This document shows positions 46,726 through 56,848 of a DNA stretch of 64,000 bases, one piece after another. The notes below the pieces were generated by a model. That model worked only from the letters and a program-made list of their open reading frames with translations. It made no database searches and was not told where the DNA came from. Position numbers and translations under genes: made by a program. The first letter of the stretch is position 1. Every line of letters starts with the position of its first letter. Origin of the DNA: Gilliamella apis (GTDB taxonomy: Bacteria > Pseudomonadota > Gammaproteobacteria > Enterobacterales > Orbaceae); contig NZ_NASD01000002.1 in NCBI RefSeq assembly GCF_002142155.1, positions 102,751 through 166,750 of the forward strand, read 5' to 3'.

Positions 46726-49389
46726 ATGATAACTATGACTGATGCGCATTTGTTTTATTCTATCTCTCCGCTTGATTTTAGTGATGAGCAAATAACTGTT
46801 CCCTATCTAAAACAGCAACTAAATGCGTTTCAACAATGGTCAGTGACTCAGTTTAAAAATAACGCCGATATTGATGACTTAGTTCATCTGCGCAGTCAGT
46901 TTATTGATCAGCTACTTCAACGATTATGGCATTATTATCAAATTCCTGAACAAGTTTCATCGCTGTTTAAACAAAATCGCATTGCACTAATTGCAGTTGG
47001 TGGTTATGGTCGAACCGAACTTCATCCATTATCCGATATTGATATTTTGATACTAAGTGATAACTCACTAACCAAAGAACTGGAAAAACAAATTGGTGAT
47101 TTAGTCCGTCTACTTTGGGATCTGCATTTTGATATTGGCCACAGCGTTAGAACGTTAAAAACCTGCTTGCAAGAAGCTAAAAATGATATCACTATCATGA
47201 CGAACTTAATTGAATCAAGATTAATTGCCGGAAGTGAGTCATTACTTAATAAGCTCCGCAGTGAAATTTTTAGCGATAAAATCTGGCCTTCTCCTGCTTT
47301 TTATCAAGCCAAAATGCAGGAGCAACAAGAAAGGCACCAACAATATCACAGCACTACCTATAATTTAGAGCCAGATCTAAAAAATAGTCCGGGTGGTTTA
47401 CGTGATATGCAAATCATTCAATGGGTTGCAATTCGACATTTTGGCGGAGAGTTTTTAAAAAAAATTGCTCAGTTTGACTATTTAACGCCAGAAGAAGTGG
47501 CCGAATTTAAGACTTGTCGCAAATTTTTATGGCGCATGCGCTTTGCGCTTCACTGCGTGATCAACCGCTATGACAATCGTTTATTATTCGATCGTCAACT
47601 AAGTATCGCTAAAATGTTGGGCTATAGTGGTGAAGGCAATACACCGGTTGAAAATATGATGCATGATTATTATCGTGTTGCGCATAATATTACCGAACTC
47701 AACCAAATGCTTTTACAACTATTTGATGAGACATTATTAAAACGTTACTCATCACAAAAGACCTATGATATTGATCAACATTTTCAAGTCAGAGGCAACC
47801 TAATTGATGTTAAACATAACAGCGTGTTTACTGATAACCCGCTTATGATCCTCAATCTGTTTTATACAATTTTGCTTAACCCGCAAGTTACAGGATTATA
47901 TTCAAATACGATTAGGCAACTTCGTTCTGCGCGGCGAAAGCTCACTTATTTACTTAGTGAAACGCCAGAAGCAAGAACATTGTTTATGAAAATCATCAAA
48001 CATCCGGATGCAATTAAAAAAGCTATTTTACCAATGCATCAATATGGTATTTTGGCAGTGTATATCCCTGGTTGGCAACAAATCTCAGGCATGATGCAAT
48101 TTGATCTGTTTCATGCTTATACGGTCGACGAACATACTATCCGCTTATTGCTAGAACTCGACCGTTTAAAAACCGAAGTGGGTAAAGAAAAACATCCTAA
48201 TAGTTCAACGGTATTTGCCAAGTTATCCAAACCAGAATTGCTAATTATTACCGGATTATTCCATGATATCGGCAAAGGTCGACATGGTGATCATTCGGAA
48301 ATAGGCGCTAAATTAGTCGAATCTTTCTGTCAATTACATGAACTCGATGCGAAAGATACCGATTTGATTGTTTGGTTAGTTCGTTATCATTTATTGATGT
48401 CGGTAACTGCGCAAAGTCGAGATCTCCAAGATCCCGATGTTATTCGCGAATTTATTCAATTAGTAAAAAGCAAACGCCGTTTACAATATTTACTCTGTTT
48501 AACGGTTGCCGATGTTTGTGCCACTAATGAAACCTTATGGAATAGTTGGAAGCAGAGCTTAATGCGTGAGCTCTACTTAACCGCTAAACGATCATTTGAT
48601 TCGGGCATTCATCAAATACCAGAACAACGAAGTGTTGCTCGTCAACATAAACAACAAGCACTAACTGAATTGCTGGCACAAAATTACGACGAGCAAATGA
48701 TAAAAAACCTTTGGCAAGATTATCGCGTCGATTACTTTTTGCGCTATAGTGCTGAACAGATCGTTTGGCACGCTCAACTATTATTAAATCATGATTTGAG
48801 TCAAACATTAGTTTCGATTAATCCCAATCCATATCATGGTGGCAGCGAAATCATCATTTACTCATCTGATAGACCTTTTTTATTTGCCGCAGCATGTAAT
48901 GCGTTAAGTATGTTAAATTTGAGTATTCATGATGCATTGATTATTACTAATAAAAATGGATTTGCATTAGATACCTTTATTGTGCTTGAACCTAATGGGC
49001 AAATTGTGCCAGAAAATCGACATCAAGATATTATCCAAGCGCTGCATAAAGTACTACATCAATCGGTCTACAAAGGTGTGACAATAAAACCCGCTAAACA
49101 GCGACTACGTTCGTTTTCTGTACCAACACAAGTCAACTTTATTTCTTCATTTAACGAAAACCAAACTTATATGGAACTCATTGCGCTTGATAAACCGGGT
49201 TTACTTGCTTGTGTTGGTGAAGTGTTTGCAAAATTAGACTTATCGCTAAGCAGTGCTAAAATAGCCACAATTGGCGAACATATTGAAGATCTGTTTATTC
49301 TAACCGATAAACACAATAAAGCCCTTGATGATAACACCTGTCAAAAACTAACCGAATCGATAGTTGAAACTATTGATTCAATAAATTAA
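46726..49389 (+). CDS. glnD: bifunctional uridylyltransferase/uridylyl-removing enzyme
   Basis: Sensor of glutamine that uridylylates or deuridylylates PII proteins and so controls nitrogen assimilation. Of 887 residues, the nucleotidyltransferase motif GGYGRTELHPLSDIDILIL lies at about 85-103. The HD hydrolase domain (GLFHDIGKGRHGDHSEIGA) lies near residue 510. Two C-terminal ACT domains (about 705-780 and 810-885) bind glutamine. All active residues are present. A second ATG four codons in is also possible as the start. Confidence 0.96.
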   Translation: MITMTDAHLFYSISPLDFSDEQITVPYLKQQLNAFQQWSVTQFKNNADIDDLVHLRSQFIDQLLQRLWHYYQIPEQVSSLFKQNRIALIAVGGYGRTELHPLSDIDILILSDNSLTKELEKQIGDLVRLLWDLHFDIGHSVRTLKTCLQEAKNDITIMTNLIESRLIAGSESLLNKLRSEIFSDKIWPSPAFYQAKMQEQQERHQQYHSTTYNLEPDLKNSPGGLRDMQIIQWVAIRHFGGEFLKKIAQFDYLTPEEVAEFKTCRKFLWRMRFALHCVINRYDNRLLFDRQLSIAKMLGYSGEGNTPVENMMHDYYRVAHNITELNQMLLQLFDETLLKRYSSQKTYDIDQHFQVRGNLIDVKHNSVFTDNPLMILNLFYTILLNPQVTGLYSNTIRQLRSARRKLTYLLSETPEARTLFMKIIKHPDAIKKAILPMHQYGILAVYIPGWQQISGMMQFDLFHAYTVDEHTIRLLLELDRLKTEVGKEKHPNSSTVFAKLSKPELLIITGLFHDIGKGRHGDHSEIGAKLVESFCQLHELDAKDTDLIVWLVRYHLLMSVTAQSRDLQDPDVIREFIQLVKSKRRLQYLLCLTVADVCATNETLWNSWKQSLMRELYLTAKRSFDSGIHQIPEQRSVARQHKQQALTELLAQNYDEQMIKNLWQDYRVDYFLRYSAEQIVWHAQLLLNHDLSQTLVSINPNPYHGGSEIIIYSSDRPFLFAAACNALSMLNLSIHDALIITNKNGFALDTFIVLEPNGQIVPENRHQDIIQALHKVLHQSVYKGVTIKPAKQRLRSFSVPTQVNFISSFNENQTYMELIALDKPGLLACVGEVFAKLDLSLSSAKIATIGEHIEDLFILTDKHNKALDDNTCQKLTESIVETIDSIN

Positions 49390-49415
49390 TTAACCAAAAA
49401 GTTAAAGTTAAAATT

Positions 49416-50339
49416 ATGCAATTTTTCCTTATTTTGTTTCCTATTTTTTGTATTTTTATTGTTGGATTTATTGGTCAAAAGATTCTTAATTTTGATATTG
49501 CTAATCTTTCAAAAATGTCGCTATATGTGTTATCGCCCTTTTTGGCATTTAAAACATTTTATACGCATACCTTAACCAGCGATTATTTAATCTATATTGC
49601 TTATCTCATTGGTCTCTGTTTTTCCTTAGTACTAATTGTCAGCATCTGGTCAATGATAATGAAGTATTCGGTCAAACAACGCTGTGCAATGATTTTAAGT
49701 TCGTGTTTTATGAACAATGGTAATTATGGTACACCTGTATTACTGGTTTTTTTTGGCACGATCGGTTTTGATCTAGGTGTCATAATGATGGTGTTACAAC
49801 AATTTGTTATGAGCACTGTTGGCATCTATTATGCAGCCAAAGGCAGCACTCATAGTGATATTGTCAGTCAAAAAGATGTTATTAACAAAGTAATTAGAAT
49901 GCCGGTTGCCTATGGTGCCTTTGCTGGTATTCTTTTCCAACTGTGTCAAATACCATTATCAAAATCGATTATGACTTCGATTAGTATGATCGGTGATTCT
50001 TCCATTGTGATAATTATGATTATTTTGGGCATGCAATTGGCCAAAATCAAAATTAAACAACTTGATTATCCAAAACTTTGTTTTGCTTTAGTAACGAGGA
50101 TGGTTATATCACCGCTGGTCGCTTTTGCGATGGTCTATTTTATGCCTATTACCCCAATGGCAAAACAAATCCTTATTGTTCTAGCGGCAATGCCAAGTGC
50201 TGCCAATACCACACTAATGTCAGTTCAATTTGATACTAACCCAGCACTGGTATCAAGTGCTACTTTAGTCAGTACTTTATTGAGTTTAATTACATTACCA
50301 ATCGTACTCTCTTTAGTTGGTGCACCAATTCCTTTTTAA
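49416..50339 (+). CDS. AEC-family (auxin efflux carrier-like) permease
   Basis: 307 residues, ten predicted helices in two inverted five-helix halves, typical of the BASS/AEC fold. Conserved motifs are CFMNNGNYGTPVLLVFFG in helix 4 and the C-terminal AAMPSAANTTLMSVQFD. Bacterial relatives carry malonate, malate or other carboxylates; the cargo is not predictable here. It starts 26 bases after glnD and is probably co-transcribed with it, ending at a hairpin terminator. Confidence 0.82.
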   Translation: MQFFLILFPIFCIFIVGFIGQKILNFDIANLSKMSLYVLSPFLAFKTFYTHTLTSDYLIYIAYLIGLCFSLVLIVSIWSMIMKYSVKQRCAMILSSCFMNNGNYGTPVLLVFFGTIGFDLGVIMMVLQQFVMSTVGIYYAAKGSTHSDIVSQKDVINKVIRMPVAYGAFAGILFQLCQIPLSKSIMTSISMIGDSSIVIIMIILGMQLAKIKIKQLDYPKLCFALVTRMVISPLVAFAMVYFMPITPMAKQILIVLAAMPSAANTTLMSVQFDTNPALVSSATLVSTLLSLITLPIVLSLVGAPIPF

Positions 50340-50377
50340 ATAGAAGCGATGCATCAAAGAGTTTGAAAATCAGCTAG

Positions 50378-50410
50378 CTAAATCCTGATTAATCGTCAGG
50401 ATTTAGTTTT
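50378..50410. terminator. terminator after the AEC permease gene
   Basis: Perfect 11-base arms (ctaaatcctga and tcaggatttag) with a 7-base loop and four T after them on the plus strand. It lies between convergent genes. Confidence 0.8.
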
Positions 50411-50418
50411 GATAAGAT

Positions 50419-51087
50419 TTAATCGTTACTCAGCCACTCTTGCTCAAATTGATTAACAAATTCAACTAAAATTTTATGCCGTTGTTCGGCGATCTGTTTA
50501 GCTATGTCAGTATTCATCATCTCTTTGAGTAAAAATAACTTTTCATAAAAGTGATTGATTACTGTATTGGGCTGTTTGTAATTGTCTTCATTAAGTTTCG
50601 TTCGCGGTGGAATGTTTGGATCGTGCATAATATTATGTTTATTACCACCATAATAAAAAGTACGGCCAATACCTATTGCGCCAATAGCATCAAGACGGTC
50701 AGCATCTTGAACTATTTGTCCTTCCAACGATAACTCGTTTTTTTGTGAAAGATTTTTCCGATAAGACATATTTTCGATAATAGCAAAAATAGAATTAATC
50801 TCGTTAGTGGTTACCTTTAATAATTGCAGATAATCACGCAATTCAATTATTGCTTTATCAACATTCTCAACCACTTTCTCATCAATGACATCATGTAAGT
50901 AAGCGCTTATCAATACAATAAATGCATCTGCTTGTGGCTGATCATTAAGGATTTTTTCGGCTAATTTTACAACTCGTTCAATATGCGCTATATCATGACC
51001 GGAAAAATCATGCGAAAGCTTTTGTTGAACAAATAGTTTAATCGAATTAAGAATTAGTTGTTGTTGAGCAGTTATTCGGTTGGTCAT
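50419..51087 (-). CDS. HD-domain phosphohydrolase, YedJ-like
   Basis: 222-residue metal-dependent phosphohydrolase. The HD residues are seen as SGHDIAHIERV (about 28-38), SAYLHDVID (about 61-69) and VQDADRLDAIGAIGIGRTF (about 127-145), the YedJ/YhcW pattern. The segment MHDPNIPPRTKLN is also typical. The substrate is not known; nucleotides or phosphorylated metabolites are likely. It is a single gene, convergent with the permease. Confidence 0.83.
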   Translation of the reverse strand: MTNRITAQQQLILNSIKLFVQQKLSHDFSGHDIAHIERVVKLAEKILNDQPQADAFIVLISAYLHDVIDEKVVENVDKAIIELRDYLQLLKVTTNEINSIFAIIENMSYRKNLSQKNELSLEGQIVQDADRLDAIGAIGIGRTFYYGGNKHNIMHDPNIPPRTKLNEDNYKQPNTVINHFYEKLFLLKEMMNTDIAKQIAEQRHKILVEFVNQFEQEWLSND

Positions 51088-51354
51088 TTTATTAGGCTTA
51101 ATTAAAAATGGTAATGATAGATTATATTTTATCGAGATATTATGTATATTACCGCAGTTAAAATCTAATCGCTATTGATGGTTTTAGTTAATACTTTATC
51201 AATCAGACAGTTATTCTTGCATAAAACCACCAAAATCAATTTAAAACGAGTTAAAAATCATATTTAATATCATTATTGATGATTGTTTAGACTTATTTAT
51301 CAAAAAATTCCTTGCATTTAATGTTTTTTTTATATTTTTTTTAATTTCTTTCGA

Positions 51355-51383
51355 TTGTTTTCACTAATTGCGAAAGGTAGAAT
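51355..51383 (+). promoter_or_regulatory. sigma-70-type promoter for mprF-virJ
   Basis: The -35 box TTGTTT, an exact 17-base spacer and the -10 box TAGAAT lie 48 bases before the GTG start of mprF. The rest of the 343-base gap (51088-51430) shows no gene or repeat. Confidence 0.6.
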
Positions 51384-51430
51384 GCTCTAATTACAATTTA
51401 TTATCCATGCAAATAACTGGAGTTGATTAA

Positions 51431-54034
51431 GTGAAAATATCAGCACGCAAAGTTTTGCCTTGGCAACTTATAGAATGTTTCACTCGATATCGTCAATTTA
51501 TCGCTCTACTATTTGGCCTCACTATTTTTTGTATCGCACTGGTTGTGTGTTGGCATTTATTACAATCAATTAATCTTAGCGATTTACAATCAGCTCTGCA
51601 TAAACTGCCTTACCATGCAATTTTACTAGCATGTTTATCGGCGATAGCGAGTTATATTATGTTGATGGGTTATGAATGGTCGGCTGCACGTTATGCAGGT
51701 GTTGATTTAAAACCATCGACAATAGCTACTGGTGCAATTTGTGCCTCCGCCATTGGTAATGCAGTCGGGTTATCCGCCCTATCCGGCGGTGCAATTCGTT
51801 GTCGGCTCTATTTTAAATATGGATTAACCACCATAGATGTTGCTCGCATGTCGATTTTTGTTAGTCTTTCGTTAGGCCTTACATTACCCTTAATCGCCAC
51901 AATTGCTGCATTAATACATATACAAAATACCATGCTAGCGCTACATATCTCGGCAATCACTATCGAATTAATCGCTAGTGTAGTATTGATCATTTATGCG
52001 GGTGTATTGTTATTTTTACATGCGCACCGATTAGCAGAAAAACCCAATAAAGATATTTGGCTATATCAAATTTTCCATTGGAAAATCCGTTTACCTAACT
52101 GGCAATTAGCCAGTGGACAATTTTTAATTACCTTAATCGATGCCATTTTAGCCGGTGCTATTCTCTATTTTTTACTCCCGAATCAACCAAACTTTATTAC
52201 CTTTATCATGATTTATATCTTGGCATTAGTTGCTGGAGTACTTAGTCATGTCCCAGGTGGAGTTGGCATATTTGAGGCGGTTATATTAGCGGCATTTTCA
52301 TCACAAATTAATACCGCATCATTAACGGTTGCATTAGTCATTTACCGTTTAATTTATATCATATTACCATTGATTCCTGCCGGAATTTTACTGCTAATTA
52401 ACGAAGGAAAACACTTGTTAACCGCACCACAAGTTAAGGAAACCGACACTGGTATTGCAGCAACGATTATGGCCGCCGCGGTATTTTTTGCCGGAGTAGT
52501 CATGATGTTTTCGAGTGTTACTCCTGGTTTTAATCATGATTTTGTCAGCACTTTTTTTCCGAAAAAAATTGTCAATTTTGCTCATTTAACCGCAAGTTTA
52601 ATCGGGGTTTTATGTCTACTAATGGCAGTAGGATTACGCCGCAGACTTTACTCTGCATGGGGAATATCGGTTATATTATTGATAGTAGGTAGTATCTGCT
52701 CATTGCTAAGAGGTTTACACTGGATCGAAGCAGCGACATTATTAGTAATAGCCATACTATTAATCAATTTTAGACATGCTTTTTATCGTAAAAGCCGATT
52801 AAGTATTTTACCTTTTTCACTAAAATCCTTTGTTGTCAGTTTTGGTTTAATTGCCTTATTTGTTTGGCTAATCTTATTTATTTATCAAGATATTCCTTAT
52901 AGCCATGATTTATGGTGGCAATTTGAATTAGATAGCCGAGTTCCCCGAGCATTACGGGCAGCATTAGGTAGTTTTATCTTATTGAGTGGCGTAATGTTAT
53001 TTTGGTCATTTAAACCGGCATTACCTATCTTAACGATTCCGACTGAAGAGGAGTTAAGTGAAGCCTATCAAATCATGCTCAACTCAAAACAACCTGAAGG
53101 CGGATTAGCGATGAGTGGTGATAAGTCACTGCTCTTCAATCAATCACATAGTGCTTTCATTATGTATGCAAGACGAGGTAGAAGCATGGTTGCGCTATAT
53201 GATCCTATTGGCAATGATAGCGCTGCTCGGGCTGATTTAATCTGGGCATTTAGAGATCTTTGTGATCAACACCATTTACGTCCGGTTTTTTACCAAGTTA
53301 AAGCAAACAATTTACCATTCTATATGGATATCGGTCTTCGTATTGTCAAACTTGGCGAAGAAGCCTTAGTTAATTTAAAAGAGTTTGATTTAAATTCTAA
53401 GGGATATAAAGATCTTCGATATACTTGGAACCGAGGGCAACGAGATGGGCTTAGTTTAAGATTTTATCCACCGGGTACTGCACCAATTGATGAATTGAAA
53501 GCAGTTTCTGATGCATGGTTAAAAAACAAACATACCAAAGAGAAAAAATTCTCATTAGGGGCTTTTTCTAAATCCTATTTAGATAATTTCACGATTGCCG
53601 CGGTTGAGTACCAAGGTCGCATTATTGCTTTTGTGAATTTATTAGAAACCAAGCAAAACTATAGTGCTAGTATTGATCTAATGCGAGTTTTACAAGATAT
53701 TCCAAAATCGACCATGGAGTTTTTAATGGTTGGTTTAATTTTACATTATCAGGAAAAAGGGTATCAATACTTTAGCTTAGGCATGGTGCCACTTGCCGGC
53801 ATGCAAAGGCGACGTGGTGCCCCGATGATCCAACGCTTAGGCGCGTTAGTTTTTCGCCGAGGTGGCCGATTTTATAACTTCCAAGGTTTGCGTCGCTTTA
53901 AAGAAAAATTTGCCACCCATTGGCAACCACGTTATATGGCAGTTCCGGCAGGACTTGATCCTTTGGTCGCCTTAATTGACACCACCATGTTAATTTCAGG
54001 TGGCAAAACAACATTAACTAACCAGAAGAACTAA
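51431..54034 (+). CDS. mprF: phosphatidylglycerol lysyltransferase/flippase, MprF/LpiA
   Basis: Adds lysine (or alanine) from aminoacyl-tRNA to phosphatidylglycerol and flips the product, lowering surface negative charge and raising resistance to cationic peptides and acid. 867 residues from GTG, with GGAG upstream. The N-terminal half has about 14 helices, with the flippase signatures NAVGLSALSGGAIRCRLY and HVPGGVGIFEA. The C-terminal DUF2156 acyl-transferase domain has YARRGRSMVALYDPIG, FYQVKANNLPFYMDIGL and MQRRRGAPMIQRLG. It is paired with virJ, four bases downstream. Confidence 0.93.
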   Translation: MKISARKVLPWQLIECFTRYRQFIALLFGLTIFCIALVVCWHLLQSINLSDLQSALHKLPYHAILLACLSAIASYIMLMGYEWSAARYAGVDLKPSTIATGAICASAIGNAVGLSALSGGAIRCRLYFKYGLTTIDVARMSIFVSLSLGLTLPLIATIAALIHIQNTMLALHISAITIELIASVVLIIYAGVLLFLHAHRLAEKPNKDIWLYQIFHWKIRLPNWQLASGQFLITLIDAILAGAILYFLLPNQPNFITFIMIYILALVAGVLSHVPGGVGIFEAVILAAFSSQINTASLTVALVIYRLIYIILPLIPAGILLLINEGKHLLTAPQVKETDTGIAATIMAAAVFFAGVVMMFSSVTPGFNHDFVSTFFPKKIVNFAHLTASLIGVLCLLMAVGLRRRLYSAWGISVILLIVGSICSLLRGLHWIEAATLLVIAILLINFRHAFYRKSRLSILPFSLKSFVVSFGLIALFVWLILFIYQDIPYSHDLWWQFELDSRVPRALRAALGSFILLSGVMLFWSFKPALPILTIPTEEELSEAYQIMLNSKQPEGGLAMSGDKSLLFNQSHSAFIMYARRGRSMVALYDPIGNDSAARADLIWAFRDLCDQHHLRPVFYQVKANNLPFYMDIGLRIVKLGEEALVNLKEFDLNSKGYKDLRYTWNRGQRDGLSLRFYPPGTAPIDELKAVSDAWLKNKHTKEKKFSLGAFSKSYLDNFTIAAVEYQGRIIAFVNLLETKQNYSASIDLMRVLQDIPKSTMEFLMVGLILHYQEKGYQYFSLGMVPLAGMQRRRGAPMIQRLGALVFRRGGRFYNFQGLRRFKEKFATHWQPRYMAVPAGLDPLVALIDTTMLISGGKTTLTNQKN

Positions 54035-54038
54035 TCAA

Positions 54039-55322
54039 ATGAAAAAAATCATACTTTATGTTTTATTATTCATTATTTTAGTATTCATTACATTTTGTAT
54101 TGTTATAGGTTGGTACAGTTATAAAAACCAACGAACTGCTTCAGTTAATACTGTTACAATTAATCAAAACTTTACTATCTTATCTGCTAGCCCCAAACAG
54201 TCAGCCGAAGCTTCGGCAATAATTGTTGCGACACGAGATAATCACTTTACCGCTAATCAATTATTAACCTTATCTGAATCAATGGGTGCTAAATTGGTGC
54301 AATTTGAATTACAACCACAAGGAAGTTGTGCCGAACAACAAACACGCTTTGAACAAGCGAAGAAGATCTTAAATGAGGATAAATTTATTGTTGCCGGCAT
54401 GCAAGAAGGCGCAGCTTTCGCTTATCGTTGGTTAAGCAAACAACAAGATGATGATGATGCTAAAGCTTTATCCATTGAGTTTACTTTAGATCATAAAGAT
54501 TGCGACGCACCTTTACCTGCACAAGCCAGCCATGGAACATGGCAGGTTATTTGGAATAATCCACCTGATGAACAAGTTGCCATTTTTCCTCGCCAACAAA
54601 AACAGATCAAAGTTACCACCAAAATTGGTGAGTATCAGGCATCACCAACTGAGTTGTTAAGTTTACATTTATCCTCGATTTTATTTGGTGAACATGAACC
54701 ATTACCTGTCATTGAATTACCAGCTAAAGCTAATCCCCAACATCCGAATAGTGTTACCTTTTATTATTCTGGTGATGGTGGCTGGCGAGATTTAGATAAA
54801 GTTTCAGCAGAATATATGGCTTCACATGGTTATTCGGTGGTTGGGGTCGATGCGTTAAAACTTTTTTGGCAACATCGCTCGGTTGAACGTAGTGCTAAAG
54901 ATCTGACTTATTTAATGCAAGAATACCGTGATAAATGGGGTGTGAATAAATTTGTACTAGCAGGGTATTCTTTTGGCGGTGACATCTTACCAGCGCTATA
55001 TAATCGCTTATCCAAAGAAGATCAACAAAGCGTTCAAGCATTGATCATGATTGCTTTTTCCAAAGATGCTAATTTTGAAATAGAAGTCAGTGGTTGGCTG
55101 GGGCAATCTGGCGATGAAATGAAAACAGCACCTGAAGTTGCGCAGATTCCGGAAAAGAAATTATTCTGTATCTATGGCGCAGAAGAGAAAGACGATAGCG
55201 GTTGCCTACAACCGGAGATGAAAGGCGAAGCATTTCAACTACCGGGTGGCCATCATTTTGATGAAAATTATCAGCACTTAGGGCAAATTATTATGCAAGC
55301 TATCGACAAACGTATGCAATAA
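54039..55322 (+). CDS. VirJ/AcvB-family periplasmic serine hydrolase
   Basis: 427 residues with an N-terminal membrane anchor (about 4-27) and periplasmic domains. The C-terminal alpha/beta-hydrolase domain is VirJ-type: FYYSGDGGWRDLDK near residue 245, the nucleophile Ser in AGYSFGGDILP (about 305-315), and His in GGHHFDENY near the end. In Agrobacterium and Rhizobium the homologue AcvB/AtvA is encoded next to lpiA/mprF and hydrolyses lysyl-phosphatidylglycerol. The same operon arrangement here supports the same role: removal or turnover of the MprF product. Confidence 0.85.
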   Translation: MKKIILYVLLFIILVFITFCIVIGWYSYKNQRTASVNTVTINQNFTILSASPKQSAEASAIIVATRDNHFTANQLLTLSESMGAKLVQFELQPQGSCAEQQTRFEQAKKILNEDKFIVAGMQEGAAFAYRWLSKQQDDDDAKALSIEFTLDHKDCDAPLPAQASHGTWQVIWNNPPDEQVAIFPRQQKQIKVTTKIGEYQASPTELLSLHLSSILFGEHEPLPVIELPAKANPQHPNSVTFYYSGDGGWRDLDKVSAEYMASHGYSVVGVDALKLFWQHRSVERSAKDLTYLMQEYRDKWGVNKFVLAGYSFGGDILPALYNRLSKEDQQSVQALIMIAFSKDANFEIEVSGWLGQSGDEMKTAPEVAQIPEKKLFCIYGAEEKDDSGCLQPEMKGEAFQLPGGHHFDENYQHLGQIIMQAIDKRMQ

Positions 55323-55352
55323 ATGTGGCACTTTAGGTATTATTTTTTAAAT

Positions 55353-55392
55353 AAAAGCATTAATAAAAAATTATAAAAATATTAATGCTTTT
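55353..55392. terminator. convergent hairpin terminator, virJ and DMT permease
   Basis: Arms aaaagcattaat and attaatgctttt pair over 12 bases with a 16-base AT-rich loop. The right arm overlaps the last codons of the minus-strand permease gene. Confidence 0.6.
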
Positions 55393-56278
55393 TAAGCTTG
55401 ATTTTCCCTTCTGATAAGAATACGCCACCAAGCGTAAATAAGGTACCTATTGCCGCAATCCAGGTAAAAGGTTCATCTAAAATTAATACTGCATTAATAA
55501 TTGTCAAAATTGGTACTAAATAGATATAGATGCTAATTTTGACCGCACCCACTAATTTTACCGCATAGTTCCAAGAGGCAAAGCAGATAGCTGATGCACC
55601 GACACCTAAGAATAAAATATTGATTAAATTGACGGGTTGATTAAATCTTGACAAATTCCATTCAAAATCAAACAAATACAGTGCAGGTAACATAAACATT
55701 AGACCGTAAAAAAAGAATCTTCGCGTCAACAAAATAATATTGTAACCATAGTTACTACTTTTTTTAGTTAAAATTGAATAACACGCCCAAAATAGGCAAG
55801 CAAACACCGCCAATAAATCACCAAGCGGATTAACCGATAATACAAACTGCCCATTGAAGCTAATTAAGGCTATACCTATCATGCCGAATAGACAGCCAAT
55901 ATAAAACACTTTCGCTGGTTTTTCGGCCTTAAGAAAGAAGATAGCCAATATAGCAGTAAAGACTGGAGCTAGTGTGGTGATCACACCAACATTTGATGCT
56001 GTAGTATAGGTTAAAGCTATATTTTCACAGAGAAAATAACAAGTGACACCGCAAAATCCAGCACCCAGGAACATCAACTCTTGTTTAATCCCTTGCCAGG
56101 CGAAAAAGCGAGGAGCTAACAACCAAAGCGTGACATAACCTAATGTAAATCGAAAAAAGAGAATTTCAATCGGTTTAAAATCTGTCAGTAAAACTTTGGT
56201 GGCAATATAAGTGATTCCCCAAATAAACACTGTCATCAGTGCGATTAGGTGGCCTTTTGTCCTTGATGAAAATAACAT
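55382..56278 (-). CDS. DMT/EamA-family permease
   Basis: 298 residues, ten predicted helices in two EamA repeats. Features include IWGITYIATKVLL in helix 1, FFRFTLGYVTLW, the TTLAPVFTAILAIFFLKAE end of repeat 1 and PILTIINAVLILDEPFTW near the end of repeat 2. Basic C-terminal tail. Members export amino acids, nucleobases or other metabolites; the substrate cannot be told from sequence. Single gene. Confidence 0.82.
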   Translation of the reverse strand: MLFSSRTKGHLIALMTVFIWGITYIATKVLLTDFKPIEILFFRFTLGYVTLWLLAPRFFAWQGIKQELMFLGAGFCGVTCYFLCENIALTYTTASNVGVITTLAPVFTAILAIFFLKAEKPAKVFYIGCLFGMIGIALISFNGQFVLSVNPLGDLLAVFACLFWACYSILTKKSSNYGYNIILLTRRFFFYGLMFMLPALYLFDFEWNLSRFNQPVNLINILFLGVGASAICFASWNYAVKLVGAVKISIYIYLVPILTIINAVLILDEPFTWIAAIGTLFTLGGVFLSEGKIKLKKH

Positions 56279-56540
56279 AAAAATTCTCTCTGCTCACTTA
56301 TTAGTATTTAAGTACCATCCATTACCTTATTATTTAGTTACCAGACTAAATATACCAAATAAATTGAGAATAGATAAAAGGCTTGATAAAAATAAAAATA
56401 ACACTATTTATTAAAATAATGAAAATCGCTAGATATTAACTTGCTGTTAATAATTGTTCAATATATTTTCATATATCGATTATTTATGTAGATTATATAA
56501 TTCTATAGCAGGACTAGTTAGCACTAATAAAAATTGTAGG

Positions 56541-56569
56541 CAAAAAAAATCCACTCAAAAATGAGTGGA
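56541..56569 (-). terminator. orphan minus-strand terminator
   Basis: Perfect arms tccactca and tgagtgga with a 4-base loop. On the minus strand a run of eight T follows after one A. No minus-strand gene lies to its right before 58381, so whatever transcript it ends is not annotated: possibly a small RNA from the 56570-56850 stretch. Confidence 0.65.
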
Positions 56570-56824
56570 GGGCAAAAAAAATGAATTAACGTAATCTGAA
56601 TATATAGACAGGCTAAATCACAAAAAGTTCCAACTAATTTGAAAAAAATTTAATATTTTTCTAAAAAATATTCTATTGAATTGATTTATATTAATAATTA
56701 TTTTTAAAAATATTTAAAAAAATATAAATATTTCTCATTCTTCAGTACATAAAAACTAATTTGCTTTAAACTTAATTTCATTGCAAATTTAAATAAGCTA
56801 ACGCTATACTGCGGTAAAAATAGT

Positions 56825-56840
56825 CTATATAGCGATATAG
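56825..56840. promoter_or_regulatory. palindrome overlapping the ghrB ribosome-binding region
   Basis: Arms ctatat and atatag with spacer agcg, ending on the first G of the ggag ribosome site, eight bases before the ATG. It could be an operator or an mRNA hairpin that limits ribosome access. Confidence 0.4.
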
Positions 56841-56848
56841 GAGTATTT

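Larger units (their letters stand above)
56279..56848. other. AT-rich intergenic region before ghrB
   Basis: 570 bases, extremely AT-rich. It holds an orphan minus-strand terminator (56541-56569) and a small palindrome by the ghrB ribosome site, both listed separately. No protein-coding frame is credible. Confidence 0.45.
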
